Positions 37,081 through 49,781 of a stretch of DNA of 64,000 nt are shown here, piece by piece; the first letter of the stretch is position 1, and every line of letters starts with the position of its first letter. The notes beneath the pieces are model-generated. The model worked only from the letters and a program-made list of their open reading frames with translations. It ran no database searches and had not been told where the DNA came from. The translations under genes were made by a program, and so were the position numbers. The stretch is from Spironucleus salmonicida. Its lineage: Eukaryota > Fornicata > Diplomonadida > Hexamitidae. The stretch covers positions 1,762,001-1,826,000 of the forward strand of contig CM035317.1 in the NCBI GenBank assembly GCA_000497125.2. Direction: 5' to 3'.

Positions 37081-37693
37081 TCTCAAAAAATTTTTTAATG
37101 CCATTATGAATTCCTTAATCATCTTAGATTGAATATTTATTTCTAACTGCTATCAAAATAACTAAAGCCTACTGAATATTGTTAACACCCGTAATTTTTT
37201 TAATCATTTATTAATCAATAGGATCTAATAAAATGTCATTAGTCATTTTTTATTTAACAATGATTTCAACGGCTTCTTTTAATAACATAAATGATGTTTT
37301 CATCCAAGTGTTAATTGTTTCAATACTACTAATAATTTCATTAAGAATATTCATTTTCCCGTTGAGATTGGGATTTATTAAAGAATAAATAGAGCAATTA
37401 AAATGAAAAAATTAGCTGATTTAATCAATTGGATTCATTTCCTATTATATCAGCTTTTCATGATTTTTAATGAAAATTGAAATTCTATTCGCTACCTTTA
37501 TGTCAAAATAAGGATCATATACTAATTAATCAGTTATAATTGATGATATTTGATTAAAATACTGATAATTAGAATATATGACTAAAGGATTTAATTTATA
37601 ACCTGTAATTCCGATAAGTATCTTTATAAATTTAGTGAAGTCATTCTATGAAATCTATCGGACAAAAGTTTAAAAGTTTTATTCAGGATTCAT
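37076..37693 (-). CDS. Unknown helical protein, 205 aa
   Basis: MNPEQNFQTFVRQISQNDFT starts a mostly helical protein (ITGYKLNPLVIYSN; NEIISSIETINTWMKTSFMLL) without transmembrane or signal segments. No domain recognised. The stop AAGTGA overlaps the palindrome with RRS1. The start is 96 bp from the divergent PDCD2-like gene. The helical content and size resemble a small adaptor, but no name is justified. Confidence 0.7.
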
Positions 37694-37789
37694 TATTTTA
37701 AATTGATCTTATGTATTATATATAAAATTATTCAAAACTAACAGTAATCACATATATTTATATATAATTTTACTAGTTTCACTTTTCAA

Positions 37790-38704
37790 ATGTCATTTAG
37801 AGTTGGATACTACGGTGATGTACTTTAGCTAGATGATTAGGATATTATGTTCTCATAATTAGGTGGATATATGTGCTAAGCACCAAAAACTAAATTAGAT
37901 CTGCATTGTTAAATTTGCAATAAACCTTTGGAACATATTTTTTAGTTTGTTTCTTCGAAGTCAGATATATTGGTCCATAAGGTAGTGTATGTACTTCTAT
38001 GTGATTCAGATCATTATCATGAGAGTGTCAAAGTTTTAGTCTGGCGAGGCCAATTACCAACATAAGAAGCGAAAGATGAATAGTAAAAAATAGAGACAAC
38101 AAGTAACGTAGAGGAAATTGATTTATTAACACTTGTTTCTGATTTAAGTTCAGCTCATTTAGTAGATTAGTATAAGATTAAAGAGCATAACCCAAGAATT
38201 TATAGTTAAAAAAGAAAATCTAGATTATGCCCTGCTTATGATATTTACACAGAAGAAGCAGAAGATTTCTTAGAAAACTTAACAGAAAAAGCAGGTAACC
38301 TTATAGATAATTTTAATTAGATATATAAAAATGCAATTTATGTTGTTTCAGATACCACTTTATGTGAGTAAACATGTAAGCAAAAAATGAAAAAGGGAGA
38401 ATTTTCTCAAGTTGCGTGGGTGGATTTAGAATATTCCGATTCAGATGAAAATTAAATAATGCCTAATATAGAAATAAATTTAGACCCTTGTTAATGTTAA
38501 TATTGTGTCAAGTTTAATGAAAATTATTAACATGAATTTGATTTGTTTTCTGGCGCTATTTGGCCATTAAAACTCCAGTATGCAGAGTTTAAAGCTTTAT
38601 TTATATTTAGTAATGCAAACACATAATTAGGTTGGGCCGAGGGTGTTTGTTTAATTTTAAAGGATGAAGATGATGTTTAACAACTTAAATTACATAAAAA
38701 ATGA
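37790..38704 (+). CDS. PDCD2/Tsr4-like ribosome assembly chaperone
   Basis: PDCD2-family proteins chaperone uS5 (Rps2) and act in 40S maturation. In the 304-residue product the N-terminal half matches the family: a Gly-Gly pattern (QLGGYMCQAPK), then the metal-binding LHCQICNKPLEHIFQF (C-x2-C) followed by HKVVYVLLCDS and VKVLVWRGQLP, equivalent to the fall-off FRNQLPR motif of PDCD2. The C-terminal half has DPCQCQYC and a WPLKLQYAEF segment like the PDCD2_C domain. The sequence is divergent, so confidence is moderate. The stop is AAATGA. A convergent coiled-coil gene ends 10 bp away. Confidence 0.75.
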
Positions 38705-38714
38705 TTAATTATCA

Positions 38715-40079
38715 TCACTCTTAAAAAGGGCAAAAATTAAGAAATTCGTCTAATTTTAGTGGTTAGTCATTTTTAACATTGAATACTTAAAATATAATTC
38801 TTTCAATACTTTTATATTTTAATACTTACATTTTTTAATATGGAGTGTATAGATTGTTATCTTATTCTTAGTATTCTACAATAGGTTGAAATCCTTATAT
38901 TTCTTTATTAATAAAAATAGTATCCTCTTAAATTGGGGTGTCGCAAAGAGACGTGAGCCCATTTCTTGCTGGTCTCAGTTTCCAACGATTTTCATTATTA
39001 ATTGCCTCAACTATACCCTTTAATTCTATTTACTCTTTTCTAAAACCATCTAGCTAATTTTATAATAATTCTAACCTTTCTTGTTAATATAATCTCGTTT
39101 GTTCAATATTAAACAATGATTGTTATACATGTTCTTTAATATACAACGTGATTTCTGATAATTTTGTAATATTAGATGAAAGTGCAGCGAATTTAGAATC
39201 AGTAATAGCTTTTAGATAATCTTACTATTTTAATTTTTATTCAATACAAGGCGTAAATATTGAAAAATTATCTATTTGTAAATTTGATGACTAATAAAAT
39301 CCTTTCAGTTCTTAATAAACTTATTAAAAATCAAAATATTATTAGCATGATTTAATTTAAGTAAAGCTCTAAATTTTAATGTCAATTAAATTATTAAGCT
39401 TTAAAAATATTTATTCTGCCCGTTTTTGAAAATTCTAAGAGTCTTTATCACAAAGCTTTTAAAATCTTTGTTCATCTTAGATTATTTGTTGTTCTTATGA
39501 ATATATTTATCCTAATTTTTCTTAATATAATTATTTAATATACAAAGCCTCTTTTTAAATATTCTCCATTTACTATTTTTTCTTTTGTACTTAATCTTTA
39601 AATTAATCTCTTCGTATTTATTCTTAGCTAACTAGTTACTACAATTCGTCTGCTTATGGATTAATTTTATAATACTACATCTAAATTGAATAAATTTAAT
39701 CCTCATTGACCAAAGATTTATGTTCATTTTATGATAGAATCGTCTAGTTTATATATTACTTAGATTAAAACTACTATGATAATGTAGTTACAGCGTTTTA
39801 TTTATCAGATTTTTTTTAGGAACTATCTACTAAATTCACAGTTTTAAGTTCTGATTCTTTCTCTAATTTTAAAAGCTTTGTCTTCAATAATTAATGATCT
39901 TACTGGTGTTTTTATATTTAGAGATTACATTAATCTATAATATATGCAGACTAAAGTGCAACTTCATTTTCTTATACATATTTATTTTATAAGAAAAGTT
40001 TGTATATATTAGATAATAGATGTTATATTAATAGCAAAAATTGACGCTAATAAAATTTAATATAAAACTATGATTACAT
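38715..40079 (-). CDS. Coiled-coil protein, 454 aa
   Basis: Gln-rich, mostly helical protein with repeated heptads (QQLVSQEQIRRDQFKDQVQ; ERLELLQNQLDGFRKEQIEL). An Arg-containing motif (NRWKLRPARNGLTSLC) lies near the C terminus. The proposed start at 40079 lies only 11 bp from the ATG of the opposite-strand frame at 40091, and the first 40 residues are of low quality, so the true start may be further in. The stop is GAGTGA. No family recognised; cytoskeletal role plausible. Confidence 0.7.
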
Positions 40080-40090
40080 TAATAAACATA

Positions 40091-40711
40091 ATGGAATATT
40101 AGTAACGTCAGAAATATGTTTTAAGAATGTTTAATGAAAAAATTTTTAAAAAGAATTTATTTAGTATAGATCATTTTCCCAGATAATAGGTATAATTTAG
40201 CTACTAGAAATTAGTTATGATTATAGTATAAATTTTTATAGAAACTTTGGTATGAAAAATGATTACTTAGCAAAGATAAGTTAATAGATGATTGTTGAAA
40301 ACATATCTTTAGGATATAGATTATAAGCTAGCACAATAATATTTTTAAAATTTGTCTATTAATCAGACTGATTAATCTATTAACTATTACCCTCACGAAT
40401 AATCAATTAATTGATTATCTCTTACGTATAATATGAAATAAACTTCTTATTTTAAACTAAATATTATATTTACTATGTTAAGGATAAAATAGAATTATAT
40501 TTCTTCTAAAATGTTGGTATTTAAATATTATTACTGTTTGTTTACAAAATTCTAAAGTGATTACATTATTTTTTGCAATTTAGGATCAGAGTTTTATCAA
40601 AAATTTAAGACATTTTATTTTGATACGGTTAAATATTTCGATTTATTATAAATTATGGTACAAAAGGTTAACTCATATTCAGTTATTATTTTTGGTCTTT
40701 CATTATAATGA
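40091..40711 (+). pseudogene. Plus-strand frame with three internal TGA codons
   Basis: From ATG 40091 (MEYQQRQKYVLRMFNEKIF) one frame runs 207 codons to TGA at 40709, with TGA at codons 55, 67 and 108. The part before the first TGA looks like normal protein, as does a later part (FCNLGSEFYQKFKTFYFDTV). No frameshift is needed. An alternative short frame (ATG 40252, one internal TGA, ends AAGTGA at 40558) overlaps it. Neither has a known homologue. Fills the 750-bp gap before the DRS1-like gene. Confidence 0.35.
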
Positions 40712-40826
40712 CAAGGGAATGATATGAAGTATATTATTATATAGTATAATAGTTATAATTATAGTTTTATTAGTCGATTAATTATTATGTTATATTTGTT
40801 TTTCATTTTATCTTCCGCTCCTTAAT

Positions 40827-42485
40827 ATGTCCTGGAAATAATTCAAGCTATCTCAATAATTATTAACAAATATTATTTCATTAGGTTGGGAAACTCCTAC
40901 TTAAGTATAATTTTAGTCAATACCTTTAGCACTAACCTCTAGAGATATTTTAGTATCTTCACATACTGGCACAGGGAAAACAGGATCATTTCTTATTCCA
41001 TTAATTTAACGTATTTCTCTATAAACTCAGTAGCGTAGAACTTAAGTTTTAATTTTATCTCCAACCAGAGAACTGGCGGAATAAACATTTAAGGTTGCCT
41101 AGTTATTGGGGGATAAAATATCAACGGTGGCCCTTATTACATCTTCAGGTCCAGTTAGAGCCTAAGAGATTGTATTATCATCTTGTCCATAAATAGTTAT
41201 TGCTACACCTGGAAGGCTTATTGACCATATTATGAATTCTCTTTTTATGGTTAACGATATTGAAGTATTGGTATTAGATGAATGTGATAAAATGCTTGAG
41301 CTGGGATTCTATAAAGAGTTATTGGAAATTATTAAAAATTTACCAGAAAAAAGGTAAACACTATTATTTTCAGCAACAGCTTAAGCGGTTAGTAAAATTG
41401 CAGGGGAGGCATTGAATAAACCAATGTTAATATAAGTGGATCCAGTGAAAAGTATTGGAAAAAATATTGATCAGTAATTTATAATATTGAATAATTTTAT
41501 GGGTTTACTCGATAGTACGTTAAAATTTCATGGTATCGGCGAGAAGTATATTTTAAAATGTTGCATTATTCACTAATTGTTAGAAAAAAGCTTATCTGGA
41601 TAAAAAGTTATTATATTCTGTAATTATAAGAGTTCAGTAAAGCTCTTACATTATTTTTTAGAAAAATTAGGTTCTAGAACAATTATGTTTAGTGGTGAAA
41701 TGGGTTAATAATAACGCACCGAAACTATTAATGATTTTAATGAAGATTTTACTCCAATTATCAGTACAGACTTATTGAGTAGAGGAATTGATATTAAGTA
41801 GGTGGATACAGTTATATAGTTTGAAATAGGCGCGCCAGATTCTTATATTCATCGTGCGGGAAGAACGGGAAGAGCTAGTTTAGATGGAGTAGCTATTAGT
41901 ATAGGATATTAGAAAGAAGTTTAAATTCTCACTTAATAGTTAAGTAAAATGAAATTTAATGAAAGAGTTATTGATATGATAGCATTTTCAAAAATATTGT
42001 CAAATATTGACACTAACTTCTTAGAAGAAATAAACATCTCAATTAAAGAAGAGGAGATAGTGAAATAAGAAAAAGAAATTCAAAGATAAATAGAAAAAAC
42101 TAGTAATATTGATAAATATTCTACAGAAATTTTATCATCAGAAAAGAGAAAATGGATGTTAGACACTAAAGAGAAACACATTTTACAATAGTTAAAAGAT
42201 TAAGTTAAATAAGGATCAATAAAGGAAAAAGACGCAAAATAAATTATATAAAATAAAGGCTTAAAGGAGTAGTAACGTAAACTTAAAAATATTGCCGTAG
42301 CCTAGAAGCGAGCATCTAAAAACATTGCTAGTAGATTACCAGAAGACCTTAAATCAAAAATTAAAAAATAGAAAATGGAATAAAGGAATTATAAAGGTAA
42401 TAATGGTGCATTTAATAGAAATGAAGTAGTGAAAGGAACAAGTTTGGTTGAAACAGGGAAAAAAAGTAAGAAAAATGGAAAGTGA
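40827..42485 (+). CDS. DRS1: DEAD-box RNA helicase, DRS1/DDX27-like
   Basis: A nucleolar-type RNA helicase for 60S assembly. The 552-residue protein has motif Q (GWETPTQVQFQSIPL), motif [10 protein letters not shown], Ia SPTREL, Ib TPGRL, motif II as DECD rather than DEAD, motif III SAT, and helicase C motifs [11 protein letters not shown] and HRAGRTGR. The basic, Lys-rich C-terminal extension (about 150 residues, [17 protein letters not shown]) and nearby RRS1 suit Drs1/DDX27. An eIF4A- or Rok1-type assignment is less likely because of this tail. The stop AAGTGAAC is 2 bp from the stop of the convergent LRR-IQ gene. Confidence 0.88.
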
Positions 42486-42487
42486 AC

Positions 42488-45400
42488 TCATTATTATTTC
42501 TTCAACATGTTTTATAACCCTCTACAATATGTGAGAGAACTCAATGCATTATTTCGTATATTTAATTTCTTTTTAGACTAAATAGCCTCAAGCTTTCTTT
42601 TTTCTGCTAATAAGGATATTTCTTGCTGCTCTTAACGCATTTTTTCTTACCTCTCCTATTACTTTTTAATCATATTATGTTAAAATTCAATACAATCTAA
42701 TTTCTTCCTATCAGCTACTTGACTTGTAGTTGTTCTCACCCCATCTTCTAATTATCTTTTTAGAACTTGTGTTTTGAAGTATTGTTACTCTTTTAAAGAT
42801 ATTGGACTGGTTATTGATCTTTAGGATTGTGATAGATCTGGGAGAATTATATTTTTTTATTCTTCTTAGGTAATCCCTATATTACTTTTAATAATAGGAC
42901 GTTAAAATTCATTTATAACGAATTTTGGAGCCATGATAACCCTACTACTTAACTGATTGCTCCTAATTTTATCTTAAAGTGAGCCATCTTGAACTTCCTA
43001 TTAAATAATTTGTTCTAATTCTAATAATAATTTTTTAGGCTTCTGTATCATTTCTAATTATTTTTATAGGTTAATTTAAGTAAGCTCATGCACAGCTTAC
43101 ATTTTTTATTTATTTTAGTTCATAAGTATATCTCGCTTAGCTTCCTTTGCAGCCAGTAGAAGACAGTGATGATATCTAACTTCTGTTGCACTTAAAATCT
43201 TAGACTGTGTTATTAACATTTTAGGAGGAACAACTCTAATAGGAATTGTAGAAATTTATATGTTACTAGTAATTTTACTGTAAATAGTAGGAATAATAAC
43301 CGCCTGTGTTATTTATTAAGCACATTTAATTAAATTTATTGCCGCTAACTCCCGTTAAGCTGCCAAAAGCTGTCCTTCTTTTACCTAACTTTGCTCATCA
43401 AACAGCATATTTATTTTTTTTAATAGTGTAGTATTTTTAGGCATTTATCTATACTATTTTCTTGCATGATATGCCCTAATATGCTTTTATATGGTTATAG
43501 TGGAAAGCATTGCATTTAAAGTGAAAAAAGAATTAGTGACACCAGGATTAGTAATGAAAATCCATTTTCTGGCAATAAATGAAAATGTGTCAAACATTAA
43601 ATTCTTCGGGTCACAAAATAATAATTCCAAAATCAATGCTTTAAAAGCTATATCAGATTAATGTATATGTTAATTAGCTGGCAGTCTAATAATTTTCAGA
43701 CCTTATACATATCTTTACGCCAAATCTTAGAGTTAACGTGGCACCAGATTCAAATCGAAGTCTATAATTTCAACATTACTTAAAATATTTTCAACAATAG
43801 ACTTATAGTTCAATGGACTAGTAATTACTTCTAGCTTAAAAAGATCTAAAAGTCTATCAGTTTCAACACTTCCACCCCCACCATTTCTTAAAGCACACAT
43901 AGATTTAATAGCATCTAAGTCTAAAAACATGTTTTGTTGGTTCTATATTTCAGACGAAATTTACGCACCAAAAAATTCAAATTATTGCTATTCAATATCC
44001 GGTAAATGCCTGACCCATGAGAATAGAGCTTTTGAAGTCAAAGGACTTGACCCTAAAAAATCAGATTTTAATTAAACAAATCCTTCGTTTTCGCGGTTTG
44101 CAGTACCAAACAGTTATCCAGTAAATGCTGAAAATAGATTAGAAACCTTAATTGGTAATGAAGCAAACTATCTAAAAATAGAATTGGTTTGAAGATGGAC
44201 ATTCATGGCTTAAAGATCTACATTTTAGTCTTTAAATATTTAGTTTGCAAATTGTTACGAAATTGGATATGAGTAATTCACATGAATTGCCTGCAACCAG
44301 TGTGCTGGATTTGGGTTAGTTCTCAGTTTGTTTAAAGTTTCTTCGTGGATAAAGAAAAATTAGTTCTATAAGGCAGATGTAAAAGAATCACGCATTCTAT
44401 TCAAAATTAGTGATTTTATTCTTCCTAAAACTCCTCTAAAACATCTTTAAATAAGTTTGGCAGCACGCTAAAGCAATAAAAGCTAATGAACTCTGATACT
44501 ATCTTTATTTAAAAGCTAAGCAAACTTAGTTGTTTATATTTTATTGGATTAATGCATTCTAAAGCATTTTTAAATTATAACTGCTGAACTAACGGATCTG
44601 ACAAATAAAGGCTCTAAGATAATAAGTTTTGATCTCTAATCTTACTTACCAAGCAGAGATATAGGTATGACATGATTTTCGAATAACATAGAAATTTGAT
44701 TTTTTGGACCTGCTGCAAGAAGTTTATTGAATATGAATGAACCATATTATAGCGCATCCTTATGCTTTTATGACCACTTAATATTTTAAAATTCTTACAA
44801 AATATACTTTAATAGACATACAACATCTTTTTGCTTGAAACTGACTAAAAAGAAATATGGCTAATCTGAATATTCAGATGCTTAATGCTGCGCAAGCTCA
44901 GAAGATTTAGTCATATCTAATTAAAAAAGCATTTTTTTAGTTTTCTGGTAGATCGAATTTTTTAACTTATTTGTTGTTGATTTTAGTGCTTTGATAAGTG
45001 TTTTATGTTAAATAAACTCCTCAATATTATAATCTTGAGTAAGTTACTTAGAGATTGTATTATTAATACTTTCTGGATTAATATATTTTATACAATAATC
45101 TTTATTTAAATTAACTTCATCTTACAGAATCTTGTAATTAAATAGTTTGTATTTTGTATAGCTAAATTCAAAATTAACATTTTTGTAGTTCTATATATCC
45201 GACGAAGAATGTTAAGATAAACTGGATGATATTTCGTCTTTTAAAAAATCGCAAATTTGTTAAAAAAAATTAAACGATGATTTTTCGTCATCATATGTTT
45301 TTGCTACGAAAAGATGCAAGGAATATGGTTCGTTGTAAAAGTCATCCACTATTTTTTAGAAATTTGTGTTAGTTCTAACTAATTTCCGTTTTCTTAATGC

Positions 45401-46483
45401 CTAGATAATTATATTTCTAGACATAATTTAGTGGAGTTTAAATAACTAGTCAAACTCATATTGCCTTACTATTTTTCTTTCCCTTAGGAAGCGAAGAATT
45501 ATTTGTAATGCATAATGCTTCGCTTATACTCGTAGTTTTATTTGATTATTATATAATATAAAAGCATAGGAAGCACGCAACTCTCTTTAAATAACTGTGA
45601 TAGATGGTAGCTATTATTTATCAAATGTTTTCAGTCGTTTTCTAGCAAAGTACCCTCTAGAACATTTTTATATCATAGTAATAGGACAATTTTTAAAATC
45701 TTTATTTATCTAGAGAGCATCTTATAAAGATGAAAATAGATTAAAATTTTCCAAACAAAATAAATCATGATAGTCTTTAAGATCAGGATTAATCATTTCA
45801 CATTTTTTTAACTATGAATTAAATTTATCGACAATTTACTAAATATGTTAGGACTTGTATTATTACTTAAAAAGATCTGGTTAAGATGTGACAAAATGTT
45901 CAAATTTTGATCTACTAACAAAATATTTCGAATTTCCAATTTAATCCGAGTATGATAGCCTCATATTATCTAATACTTGTAAGTTAGGAAATATATCAAC
46001 AATAGTTGTGAAATAATTATTTTACTATGCTATAGGATTCAAAAATAATGTTAACACAATGAGTTGCTATAAGTCCTTTATAATATTTATATCTTAAAGA
46101 TTTGTTATATTATTTCCGTTAAGATATAGAAACCGCAAGTCAACTAATTTTTCCCAAAAACTACGAAATCCTAAGCTTGTTAATTAATTATTTTAAAGAT
46201 CTAATTTTATTAATTTAGGAAACACATTAATTTTACCTATAGACTTAATTTAATTATTAGACAAAAACAAATATTGCAATTATTTGCACTTACCTACTGT
46301 AGATAAGAACTCTTATAATCCGCAGCCACTTCCATTTATAGAGGAAACGTTCACTAATCTATCATCTAAAGTGCCATATGGATTTTTGAAGAGCGATAAA
46401 TATAATATAAATTCATCTTTTGTAACGCCTCCTGGTTATATTAGATCGGAGTGACGAGATAAAAATTCTATACTGATTTCCAT
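42488..46483 (-). CDS. Giant LRR and IQ-motif protein, 1331 aa
   Basis: A single frame from 46483 to 42488. The N-terminal 200 residues hold leucine-rich repeats of the SDS22 type (LQYLFLSNNQIKSIGKI; LIKLDLQNNQLTSLG; LRFLYLNGNNITNLQDI; an LRR cap follows with FPNLQVLDNM). Then come at least six IQ-like calmodulin-binding motifs spread along the protein (IQKCSRGYFARKRLK, IIQKCFRMHQSNK, LIQRCFRGVLGRIK, IQKHIRAYHARKQYRQ). No myosin or kinesin motor motif is found between them. The C-terminal 300 residues are coiled coil. This architecture resembles LRRIQ-type ciliary or basal-body proteins. The stop is TAATGA. Confidence 0.85.
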
Positions 46484-46586
46484 GATTTTGCAATTACTTT
46501 TTAATATAAAAATATATAATTATTAATGTAGGTAATAAATATTGATGTAATATTTAAATATATATTCAGTAAATATAAATTCCGAA

Positions 46587-48062
46587 ATGCAAAATTATAG
46601 TGTAGATAAAGTAAGAAATAGAGTGTTTCGAAATAACTCACCTTTAAGATCACAAGCTCTATCTAGTAATCCTTAAGTGTTTGATTAGTTATTAACTGGG
46701 TATAAACCTCCACAATATAATGCGACACCCTAGGGTACAGTATTTGGTTCTGCTAGACGAGTTATCTCTGCTAAAAGATTTAATGATTAGACATCAATTT
46801 AGAATGTTAGATAATTTAGGGGTGTTGTATGTGATAATGAAAAAGTTTATTAGGAGGTTAAAAAAAAAGAAGATCTTAGTTAAATGTAATGGAAAGGTAA
46901 AGACGATTTTACAGGAAAAATCAGAGATGATATGCGTTAATAATTTTAAATGGTGGAATATCATAAATAGATCGTAAAAAGTAAAGAGGAATGCTTAAAA
47001 AATTTGTAGAATGATGAGCATAAACGATTATAACTATAATCTACACTTTAAACTAATATCAAACTTTAATAAGATAAATATGATATAAAAGAATTAAATC
47101 ACGAAAAGCTGATAGTAAAAATTGAAAATGTTTAAAAGACAAATGACTATCTTAGAGTAAGAATTTAAAGTGAAGAAAATCGCCTTAAATAATTTAAATA
47201 AAACACTACAAACTTAATAGAAGAGAATTTAGACAAAATACATGAAAAATATGCATATATTGATCCATAAATAATTATCTAAAAATTAACTGCGTTAGAG
47301 GATAATACAGTGCACACATACAATAAACAATAAGAAATTTTAGACGAGCTTAATGAAGTTTAAGAAAAAAATAAAATTTAGAAATAATTAAATTAGACAT
47401 AACTATAAAAATAAGAGAATTCGAATAAGTAAGCTAAAACAAAAATGGCAAATTAAGTTATGAAGCTTAAAAATTAGTAATAAAAACTTGATAATGACAC
47501 TTTATAAGCAAAAAGGGCTCTTGTACTATTAGAAAATGTGAAAGGTCATTTGGTTGAATTTTTTAATACCTGGAGTTTAGCTATGTTTATGATGATGGAT
47601 AATAAAGAATTAGAAAGATTAAGACAAAATTAATTTTTTGCAATTAACTATTAAGTTTAGAGCAAAGATCCACTTGAAATGGTCTAAAAATTAAGTAATA
47701 TAAGCGATTTAATTATTAATTAAAAACCTGGAAACGATGCTTTAGGATAAAGTCTATTTGTTAAGAAATCGTCATAGGGTTAGGCTTATCGAAAAATAGC
47801 ACTTTATGCAGATGAGATTTTTAAAAATCTTTATTATTAAGAATAAAATTTAAATAAAAATGTCGTTTCTATTGTATAGAAGGTATGTGATGGAGCAGTT
47901 TAAGGGGAACTGATGAAATAAAAGCGTCTAAAAGATATTTAAGTTTATGAATAAGATATTGTCAAGTTAATATAAGTTAGAGATGAGATGGAAAAATGGT
48001 AACTCTAAGTTATTAAATAGTTAGAATAACTCCTAAAGCGTAAAGAGATGGGTATAGATTGA
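46587..48062 (+). CDS. Coiled-coil protein, 491 aa
   Basis: A disordered, basic N terminus (MQNYSVDKVRNRVFRNNSP; FGSARRVISAKRF) of about 80 residues leads into a nearly continuous coiled coil of 350 residues, with a short globular interruption (HLVEFFNTWSLAMFMMMD). The plan matches axonemal or intraflagellar coiled-coil proteins, but I cannot name one. The stop GATTGATCACT forms the third back-to-back TGATCA junction with the convergent kinase gene. The frame is uninterrupted and begins 103 bp from the divergent LRR-IQ start. Confidence 0.82.
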
Positions 48063-48067
48063 TCACT
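48058..48067. terminator. Back-to-back stops at TGATCA
   Basis: Plus-strand TGA (48060-48062) and minus-strand TCA (48063-48065) are adjacent, as at 28960 and 37071. Here only the minus-strand gene has a full AGTGA; the plus side reads ATTGA. Confidence 0.5.
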
Positions 48068-48779
48068 TTAATATTTTTAGTATTTCTGTCATCGATGATC
48101 TTTCACTTTAATTTTTTCGTAGAGACATTTCAAGTAATGAGAAGTACATTTCATCAACCTATTTTGGTAATTTATATTTTCCATTGGATGCTGCCTATTT
48201 GTTCTCAAAAGGTTTTTAGCCAAAAAGAAGGAAATATATCATGACTCCAAATGTAAAAACATCAGCTTTTTCAGTTAAATTCTGACCAGAAAGTAGATTT
48301 ATATATTCAGGGGGTAAATAATCTTCAGTAGTGCATAATTCAATTTCATTTTACAGTTAGTTTCTAATATTATTATTTAGAAGATCTTCTTTAGTATATG
48401 TTTTAGTAGTTGCAGAAGAAAAATCACAGATTTTAAGCAAATTATCAAGTTAAATAAAGTTCTCATATTTAATATCACGATGTATTATATTATTCTGATG
48501 CAGATATTCAATTATTTTTGCTGCTTGTATAGTAAAATTTTTAGTTGTTAATGTAACTTAATGCGCTTTTTCCAAAACTTAAAAAACTCGTTCTTATTCT
48601 ATAATTTAATGATAAAGTTTAATTACAAAGTATTCAGATAGCTAATGTTATATTTAAAACTCTGTTTCAGCCTGCTCAATATGGCACAAAGTTGGAACAA
48701 TAAAAGTCCTAACCACAAGTTGTTTATGATTAGTAGAATATATTTATGCATAACCACCACAGAACATAACTTTGTTCAT
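48063..48779 (-). CDS. Small kinase-like protein, probable pseudokinase
   Basis: A 238-residue kinase fold. The catalytic loop HRDIKYEN is present, but the glycine loop is degenerate (FCGGYAQIYST), the usual VAIK Lys is Arg (VVRTF) and DFG is DFS (ICDFSSATTKTY). The CDFxSAT string recalls the AAK1/GAK/NAK group (CDFGSAT), involved in clathrin coat regulation. The activation segment ends LPPEYINL, in place of APE. DVFTFGVMIYFLLFG marks subdomain IX. Loss of the ATP-Lys suggests little or no activity. The stop AAGTGA overlaps the convergent gene. Confidence 0.85.
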
Positions 48780-48885
48780 GGTTAATATTGTATTGTTAAA
48801 ATATATTTACTTTTTGGATAAAAAATCAGATTTACATTTGAGAAACATTCTGCAAAATACATATTATATTTATATATGAATTAAT

Positions 48886-49611
48886 TCATTACTCAATCAG
48901 CATTTCAATCTAATTATTCTCATCAGTTAAATATACAAACTTTGACTTTTTCTTTAACTTTTTAATGAAACTATAGTAAACTAAAACTGTTAATGAAATA
49001 ACAAATATAATCATGGATAGCAATATGTAAATTTCATTAGAAGCACCGGAGAATATTCTAATTGATACTTTGAATCCACTAACATCTACTCTTTGATTGA
49101 TAGGTTTTCCCACCAAATATTTTTAGTTAATATATTTATTAGAACACTAAGATACATCATATTAATAGTATTAGACTTTATAACTTTTAACACTAAGCTC
49201 ATCTATTCTACAAATCGTTGTATTATTGATATCAAAATCATATCCTTAAATATTGCTACAATTAACTGTTGTTGGTATTGATTTATCATGGTCAACACTA
49301 AAAAAATGATATTAATTTTTTTCTAACTATATACTAAAATCATTTGAAATTAGCTAATTCTTTATAATATTAGTTAATATTAGTTAATCGCAATAAAATA
49401 TCTCAGAGCTAAGAAAATTATTTACTTAAATAATTTTATTTTAAGGTTTATTAAATGTAGATAGTTAAATAGCAAATTAATCATGCATTGTAAGAATTGT
49501 TAGTTATTATTATGGTATTGTTTATTAGGTTGCTAAAAAATATTTTAGGATCAAAGCAGAGTATGGGATAATAAGTAGAATAAGCTGAATATATTCATTT
49601 TTTCGATTCAT
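48886..49611 (-). CDS. Type I membrane protein with small ectodomain, 241 aa
   Basis: MNRKNEYIQLILLIIPYSA at the N terminus is a signal peptide or anchor. A 165-residue extracytoplasmic region with several N-x-S/T sites and Cys (FYCDQL, TVNCSN, TTICRI, SQCSNKY) follows, then a C-terminal transmembrane helix, YILLSMIIFVISLTVLVYYS, and a 30-residue tail that is basic (KKLKKKSK) then acidic. This suits a small surface or endomembrane receptor-like protein. It contains VSIRIFSG, similar to MSIRIFSS in the ORF at 51230. The stop is TAATGA. Nothing names its function. Confidence 0.7.
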
Positions 49612-49781
49612 TTATAGTATAAAATATAATTAGAATAATTATAAGTTTTATAGTAAATATTTAATTCGTTTACTATAGTATTATTATTTATTAATATATA
49701 ATAGTATATATTAATCAACAAATAATTATTAACTATAATTTATATATAATTATTGTTTAATTTTTAATTTTTCCTTTCCTC

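Noticed and set aside
40252-40560. Short frame from ATG 40252 with one TGA, ending AAGTGA
   Set aside because: It overlaps a longer, better frame from 40091; the two cannot both be favoured and neither has homology support.
42488-43444. Separate coiled-coil gene starting at 43444
   Set aside because: The frame continues upstream without a stop, through an IQ motif, into the LRR-IQ protein.
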